Below, in pieces: positions 58,715 to 64,000 of a stretch of 64,000 bases of DNA. The notes under the pieces are model-generated. The model was not told the DNA's origin. It made no database searches and was given only the letters and a program-made list of their open reading frames with translations. Every line of letters begins with the position of its first letter. Within the stretch, counting starts at the first letter, position 1. A program made the position numbers and the translations under genes. Source of the stretch: Costus lasius (taxonomy: Eukaryota > Streptophyta > Magnoliopsida > Zingiberales > Costaceae); the NCBI GenBank assembly GCA_027563935.2, contig CM050454.1, positions 18,845,501-18,909,500 of the forward strand. Direction: 5' to 3'.

Positions 58715-59729
58715 ATAGTTAACTAAAAAAATAGAAATAGAAAGTTATTTGTTGCTCAAAATATGGTTTCTAGATTTTTTTGCACTTTACGATGAATCTA
58801 TTGTTTCATGTTATAAGATGGAGGGAATGATAAAAAAAAAAGATATTGACAAGTTTTTGACGTCACTGTTCTGGATATGCTTTGGACACAAGATTACTTG
58901 AACGCTTGAAGCTATTAGTGAATGAAATCTAGTAGTCCATAGGATGAATGATCATTGAGTTAAATCTGGAGAAAATGATTTCCACCTTGAATAAGATTGA
59001 GCATTTGAGCTGCAACAAATTATAAGTGACTATTTTATGTATTCATACTGTATTTTGGCATTCCTTGGACTTATGAAAGCCTTGAAATCTTATCCTTGAA
59101 ATTAAGGATACGTAAGCAATGTTAATATACCGGTTTGAATCAGGATACCGGTTGGTACCAACGGTACTAATAGTATGGGCCGATTCTATAACCATGTCTT
59201 GCATTTGCTTATGTTCTTCTAATTAGATTGTTAAATCTTCAGCTTTTCATTGTTTTGTACTATCATCAATATTGCTCATTTGATGTTCTTCTAATTAGTT
59301 GTACTTCTTGGATTAATATACACTACAGGCCTTAATATTTACTACAGGCATTTTCTTATGTTCTTCTAATTAGATTATTGAAGCTTAGTCTAGTGACCTT
59401 AATCTAATCCGACTTCTTGGATTAATCTAAAATCCAATCTTGCTAAAAAAACCATGTAAAAAAGATGCAGTCTATAGGATGCTTGTTTTACTTTATTCAA
59501 TCCAAACTAGTTCGAGTCACATTATTGGATATTTGTTGTATTCCTTCTACTGGAACCACAGCAGGATGACTCATGCGCTAAGAATTTTAGAAATTAAAAT
59601 TCTACTGCAATCTTTCCATGGATCACATACTATAGATAAAAAAATAGATAAACAAATGAAAACACATCACATAGCTATACTCATCTAATAAGAGAAAGGT
59701 GAGAAAGGGTGGGAAAGACATGGTTGGGT

Positions 59730-59746
59730 GGGGGGGGGGGGGGGGG
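59730..59746 (+). repeat. Homopolymer G17
   Basis: Seventeen consecutive G, preceded by GGTTGG. It may form a G-quadruplex, or be of uncertain length in the assembly. Confidence 0.9.
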
Positions 59747-60260
59747 TGATAATTGACTTGGTATGTACATTAACTCACACTTGGATTGCATAGTTGACAT
59801 GGTATTTCTTTTCATTTATAGGTTTTATTTGAATGGTTCGAATGAGTAACAGAAACAAGAGATTTGTTCAAATGCGCAAATGAGTGTATGATCAAATAGT
59901 TTGCTGATGATTATTAGGAGAGAGAGAGAGAAAGACAAAAAGAGATACAGAAAGGAAAAGAACCAGAAAAAGAAAAGTACAAAAAAAAAGAGATATATGA
60001 GGAGTTGCAGAAGATTGGTGTGCCCCAGTATCGAATAGTTCGTGCATATGTGATTTTGGGAAGTGATAAAGAGAAGTCTAGTCTCTTTTTTTCTGCACGG
60101 AAGAAATTCGCTTAGCTGTTCTAAATGAATTGATGGACATGTCTAATTAGTGATGTGATATGACTTTTTAAATATTTATAGACTTGTTATGATATAAGGG
60201 TATTAAATGTTTTGACTTTTTGATGTTATGATATAAGGGTATTAAAAAATATTTAATAAT

Positions 60261-60478
60261 TTTATGGTATTTAATAATATTAAATAATATTTAGTAATTT
60301 TTATGCTTTTTAATAGTATTAAATAATATTTAGTAAATTTTATGGTATTTAATACTATGAAATAATATTTCATAAACTTATGGTATTTAATAATATTAAA
60401 TAATATTTAGTAATTTTTATGGTATTTAATAGTATGAAATAAGATTTCATAATTTTATGGTATTAATAGTATTTATGT
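60261..60478 (+). repeat. ~39-bp AT-rich tandem repeat
   Basis: About five and a half imperfect units starting TTTATGGTATTTAATA and containing TATTAAATAATATTTAGTAAT. Alternate units vary at TAATATTAA versus AGTATGAAA. Confidence 0.8.
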
Positions 60479-60872
60479 AATAAGAGTGAAAAAAATAGAA
60501 TTTGGAGTGTATATAACAATCCTTCAAGCTTTCTTTCCTTCTAAGTAAACACAAGGAAGGAAAGTCTATAACACATTCCATCCATCTATTTTTCCTTTCT
60601 TTCTTTCTTTCTTTTCCTTTGGACTTTCCATCCGTCCGAGTAAACACAGCGTTAATCTGGACTTGTATTAAATGATCATGACTCATACTATTTTAATCGA
60701 ATTGATAACCCACAAAATCAATCAGAAAATCTGAGATTTCCTAGTGAGATGAGATTCTTATTCCACGTGAGGCTTCACGTCCCACAAGGGTGGGATGAGA
60801 TGCACAAAGTGACTCATGCTTCTTAAGGTGGGCACGCTAGCCGATTGCACTTGGCAATTCCCCTTATCGAGA

Positions 60873-62453
60873 TAGGGGTGGGCAATCGGGTTCGGTATAT
60901 TCGGTATTTACCGATTTACTGAAATTTTTTGTAAATTCGGTTTGGTAAAAATGGTATCGGTATATATATTTTATATAATCGGTAATCGATTTCGGTATTG
61001 GTAAAAAATTTTCGGCTCGGTAAAATATCGATTTTACCGATATATATTAGTTAATATAATTTATATATTAGGCAAAACTGATTTTACATAATATACCGAA
61101 TACCGATTAATTTACTCCATAGTTCTCACTTCCCACCTTCTTCTTCTTTCTCCTTCGTCCCGGCTCCACTCAAGCTCGTCCCTCGATGCCCGATGAGGTG
61201 AGTCTCCGAGCCTTCATCGAAGCTCTTCAACTCGGTATGAATTATTTTTGATTTGTGCTTGGGAGGTTTTCGATCCAAATTGGTTGTGAAGGGAACTCTG
61301 CTCTGTCCCTCGTACGTTCTGCCTCGCCAAAACCTAGAACTAGGTTTTCGTTGAAGAGTGAGGGAATTGCTGGTGTGCGAAGGTCAAGGCGAAAAGCCCC
61401 TTTTCAGGTACCACACTTTTAATCTTTTGGTGTGCGAAGCTTTTCTTTTTTAAAAAAGCCTTCGATAGTAAAGATTGGATTTCCGTGAGGCTCTTTTGCC
61501 TGTAGACAGTGACATCCGAGTGGAATTATTGTGTGCTGCCTATCCAATTAACAAAGATAATAGGAAGAAAATTGTGCTGCCCTTTGAGAAATCAGAAATT
61601 TTTATCAAATGTAGATTTGTATCTTTCTCGTGGGATATGATGTTTCTGTATTATTGTGTTTGACTTTTGAGCTACTAAGTGCCTGTGGTATCGCATATTG
61701 TCCTTGAAGATTAATGCCAACTGTAACTATTCTCAAATTATTGTACTGTTCTTCAGTTCAGATCAGAGGATTTTCTGTGTGGTTGATGACTTATTTTCTA
61801 ATTTTACAGCTTCATTTGTTGCGTGTATTAAATTATTTATGCTACTGTGTGATTGCCGGCATGTTTTGCTTTCTGTGGTCTTCGTGTCTGTGTTTAAGGA
61901 CATGACTAAAATTAGTGCATTTTTTCAGCGGCTAAAACTGCAATGCATTTCTTTAATCATATGCCGGAAGTGACAAACCGAGAGAAGGAAAGGGAACTTA
62001 TGACAGCATGCACAGAGCCGGAGTTGGTCGCGGCGATTGTAAGCAATGTGAAGATTATAGCTCCAAGTTTGACACAGTTGAAGTAGAAACAGAAGAAGGG
62101 TAAAAAATCCAACATCCTTCAGTTTTACTATTAAGCATATGAAATTTAGGATGTATGATATAATTTTTTTTCTAAGCCAAGGATAAGGATGAGAAAAATT
62201 AAAAAATCAAGACAAATATTAAAAACAAAAAAGATCAACAACTCAATGCAAAATATCATAAGTAAAAAATTTTATTTTTAATATTCGGTAATTTACCGAA
62301 TTTATCGAAAAACAATCGGTAAATTCGGTTCGGTATAGGTTCGGCAATTTATTTAATCGGTTTGGTATTGGTTTTTAAAAAATCGATAAATTTTTAATCG
62401 GTAAATCTTAATCGGTATATTCGGTTTCGGTAAAAACCGATTGCCGACCCCTA
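60873..62453. mobile_element. hAT-like non-autonomous DNA transposon
   Basis: 1581 bp with imperfect terminal inverted repeats: left TAGGGGTGGGCAATCGG, right complement TAGGGGTCGGCAATCGG. AGGGGTG...CAA is a common hAT end. Subterminal arrays of CGGTA/TACCG motifs fill about 60885-61110 and 62280-62445. No transposase seen. No clean 8-bp duplication (best alignment about 5 of 8); about 25 bp of copia D leader is missing at the site, which could explain this. Confidence 0.7.
61187..62085 (+). pseudogene. Exon-like segments inside the hAT-like element (unrecognised)
   Basis: Between the subterminal repeats the base composition changes. ATGCCCGATGAG followed by GTGAGT (61187-61204) looks like a first exon with a donor. 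61475-61600 contains a frame with SDIRVELLCAAYPINKD. At about 61921-61928 TTTTTTCAG looks like an acceptor, followed by an open stretch to a TAG near 62083, with AAKTAMHFFNHMPEV and REKERELMTACTEPELVAAI. I do not recognise the protein. It may be a host gene fragment captured by the transposon; the exon-intron reading is inference. Confidence 0.4.
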
Positions 62454-63743
62454 TAGTGAGGGCTGGATACAGCTTGAAACTCTAACCTCTCAACGATGCC
62501 TCTAAAGTTCCATCATGTGCCCAGCACATATGAAAAACTAGTCAAGTTCATTCCTAACCGTTATGCCTAGGGCCAACAAGTTTCATTGCGAAGGCACGTC
62601 CAGGTTTAAAACTGGACTAGGGAAACCATTGTCACCACACACATTCTAAAGATAAGTGGGTGTGTCCCACGAGGGTGGGAAACAGTGCACAACACCACTG
62701 ATCGATAGCTTGATGAGGGCTACAAGTTAGAGGACTACTAGACTTGATATTTTGATTGAGGGTTTTTGAGGTCTCATCCTCTTAGTTTTATTGTTTGTCT
62801 AACATTACAGGCATACAATCCTATAGTGATAAGAATAAGATAAAATATCACAGGCATGCTTTAGCAGATATGGAAAGTGGCAAATAAGTGATGTGGTCAT
62901 GGCCTAATCAACATATTGAACCAATACATACCACAAGTGTTCAATACTTGACCTAGGTGACACGCCCCAAGACAAGACATAACCTAGCCGCCACTAACAT
63001 CTTTGTCCAGGTTCGGCTTCAAGGTCCTCCAATCTAAGGGATAGCTCTCAAACCCTAGAAGCACCTCTAGGAAACCTAGAAGCACTTCTTGAGGTTCGGC
63101 CAAGCCCTTTTTGATGCTGCCACCTTCAAGTTGCTCCAAGCAAGGTGAATGCCCCCATCAACCTTAATCTTCAATTTTTAAAAAACAAAGAAAAAGAAAG
63201 AGCAGCACGCAGGTCTCACACAAGGACATCATAGGCATACAAGGGGCTTGACTATGACTACAACACAATGCACAAGCAAGATACCTATCTCATGCTTTTC
63301 TATATGCTCATGAAAAACATAAAATCTAAATTTTAATTTTTCATCAAAACATGTTGCTTTTCCTCAACCTCTTATCACAAATCTTTTAGTTATTTGTTTC
63401 TCTCAGGAGTCTACAAGTGGCATACCCTTTGCCCTTCTTACAATCCTTAACCTGCTGAGATTAGGGCAATCACCTAGTCCATGCCCCGTATAATCTCAAC
63501 AAGTCTCTCATGATGGGTCTATCCCACCATAAGATGAGAAATTATTTCTTCCACATATGGGTCTATCCCAGTCATATGAAGAAAGCAGAAAACCGAAAGA
63601 AATCGAATAGAGGATATGAACAAGAAACTTACAATTTTCCTACTTAGAAAACCGTGAGCCATCATATGCATAATTTTCAAAAAATAACATATAACATGGG
63701 ATCATACAAGAAAGCATAGAACACCATTCGAGTCTCTCAAGTA

Positions 63744-63755
63744 CCTTTGATACCA
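63744..63755 (-). promoter_or_regulatory. Primer-binding site, copia D
   Basis: Minus strand TGGTATCAAAGG one base from the LTR; two differences from the consensus TGGTATCAGAGC. Confidence 0.8.
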
Positions 63756-63756
63756 C

Positions 63757-64000
63757 TGTTGGGAAACCCCGGGGATTTTAAAATTTTTACATACAAACAT
63801 AGATACATATAGCGGAAGCAAATCCCTGAAACAAGCTAGTCCCAAAAACCCAATGGATCGATTCAAGTGAGGGAGTCGACACAGTGTGATAGAGATAGTA
63901 CCTCAAAGCAATTGATGGAGAAGATGTTGTAGGTGCCCAAGATTTCGCCCTCTGCAGTCTCGCACACAACCGATGCTTGAGTTCTCTTCTTCCACGCCCT
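63757..64000 (-). repeat. Copia D 5' LTR, end only
   Basis: Plus strand starts TGTTGGGAAACCCCGGGG. It aligns in reverse to the R/U5 ends of copia A and C, including GAGACTGCAGAGGGCG and the start of the GGCGTGGAAGAAGAG block at the window edge. The remainder is off-window. Confidence 0.88.

Larger units (their letters stand above)
58720..60651. other. AT-rich intergenic DNA with simple repeats
   Basis: No gene recognised. 59115-59195 has ATACCGG/CCGGTT and GGTACCAACGGTACT palindromic bits. 59211-59395 repeats a TTATGTTCTTCTAATTAGATT phrase. A run of 17 G lies at 59730-59746, a purine tract at 59910-59995, an AT-rich tandem array at 60261-60478 and a TTTC microsatellite near 60590-60620. The ORF at 59440-59688 shows no domain. 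Confidence 0.5.
60652..64000 (-). mobile_element. Copia D, 5' part on the minus strand
   Basis: 5' LTR (63757 to beyond the window), PBS and leader of a copia like A and C, with a hAT-like insertion at 60873-62453. Homology to the copia C leader stops at 60652, about 45 nt before the expected branch point, and gag-pol is absent; the DNA beyond is a TTTC-rich non-element sequence. H1 is at 62665-62680 and H3 at 60780-60795. H2 is half destroyed by the hAT-like element. GTAAGT (minus) at 63627-63632 is a candidate donor as in copia C. Confidence 0.85.

Overview
This window is plant intergenic DNA made almost entirely of LTR retrotransposons. The evidence is TG...CA LTRs of 1.5-2.4 kb, primer-binding sites of the plant initiator-tRNA type (TGGTATCAGAGC), Ty1/copia polyproteins in the order gag-protease-integrase-RT-RNase H, and an Athila-type Ty3/gypsy element with its extra 3' ORF. 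I see no intact host gene, tRNA, rRNA or CRISPR. The host is a flowering plant; I cannot name the species or decide monocot versus dicot.

From position 1 to about 56,067 the DNA is one nested stack. The outermost layer is copia C: its 5' LTR is cut (48183-49154), its body runs 49155-54135 and its 3' LTR is 54136-56067. An Athila-type gypsy element lies in the 5' LTR of copia C; only its 3' part is in the window (38723-48182, LTR 46698-48182). Copia A lies in the gag of that gypsy element: 5' LTR 1-1844 with its first ~102 bp off-window, 3' LTR 27647-28789 plus 37915-38722. Copia A carries four later insertions: minus-strand element I (1884-11137, TSD GTTTT), solo LTR II (11479-13164, TSD GTTTT), plus-strand element III (13740-23303, TSD ATCAC) and minus-strand copia IV (28790-37914, TSD AAATC). 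By-eye LTR divergence falls in nesting order: C about 5%, A about 2%, I about 1.6%, III about 0.5%, IV about 0.4%.

To the right lie about 0.8 kb of low-copy-looking DNA, a minus-strand gypsy-type solo LTR (56852-58714, TSD ATAGT), AT-rich intergenic DNA with simple repeats (58720-60651), and the 5' part of another minus-strand copia (D, 60652-64000). Copia D stops just before gag and is interrupted by a hAT-like DNA element (60873-62453) that holds exon-like sequence.

Element IV is the only near-complete coding copy, with one internal stop. Elements I and III keep perfect ends and very similar LTRs but have a short gag lacking a zinc knuckle and a ruined pol, so they were probably moved in trans by a relative of A, C or IV.

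The strongest unexplained signal is in the untranslated leaders between PBS and gag. Each of the six copia leaders carries an array of small hairpins with CCTC-like loops. Their stems differ between copies while base pairing is kept. The leaders also end in a conserved branch-point-like and TTGTAG acceptor-like sequence just before the gag ATG, so they may be introns. Two further palindromes in the LTR U3 regions show the same compensatory pattern.
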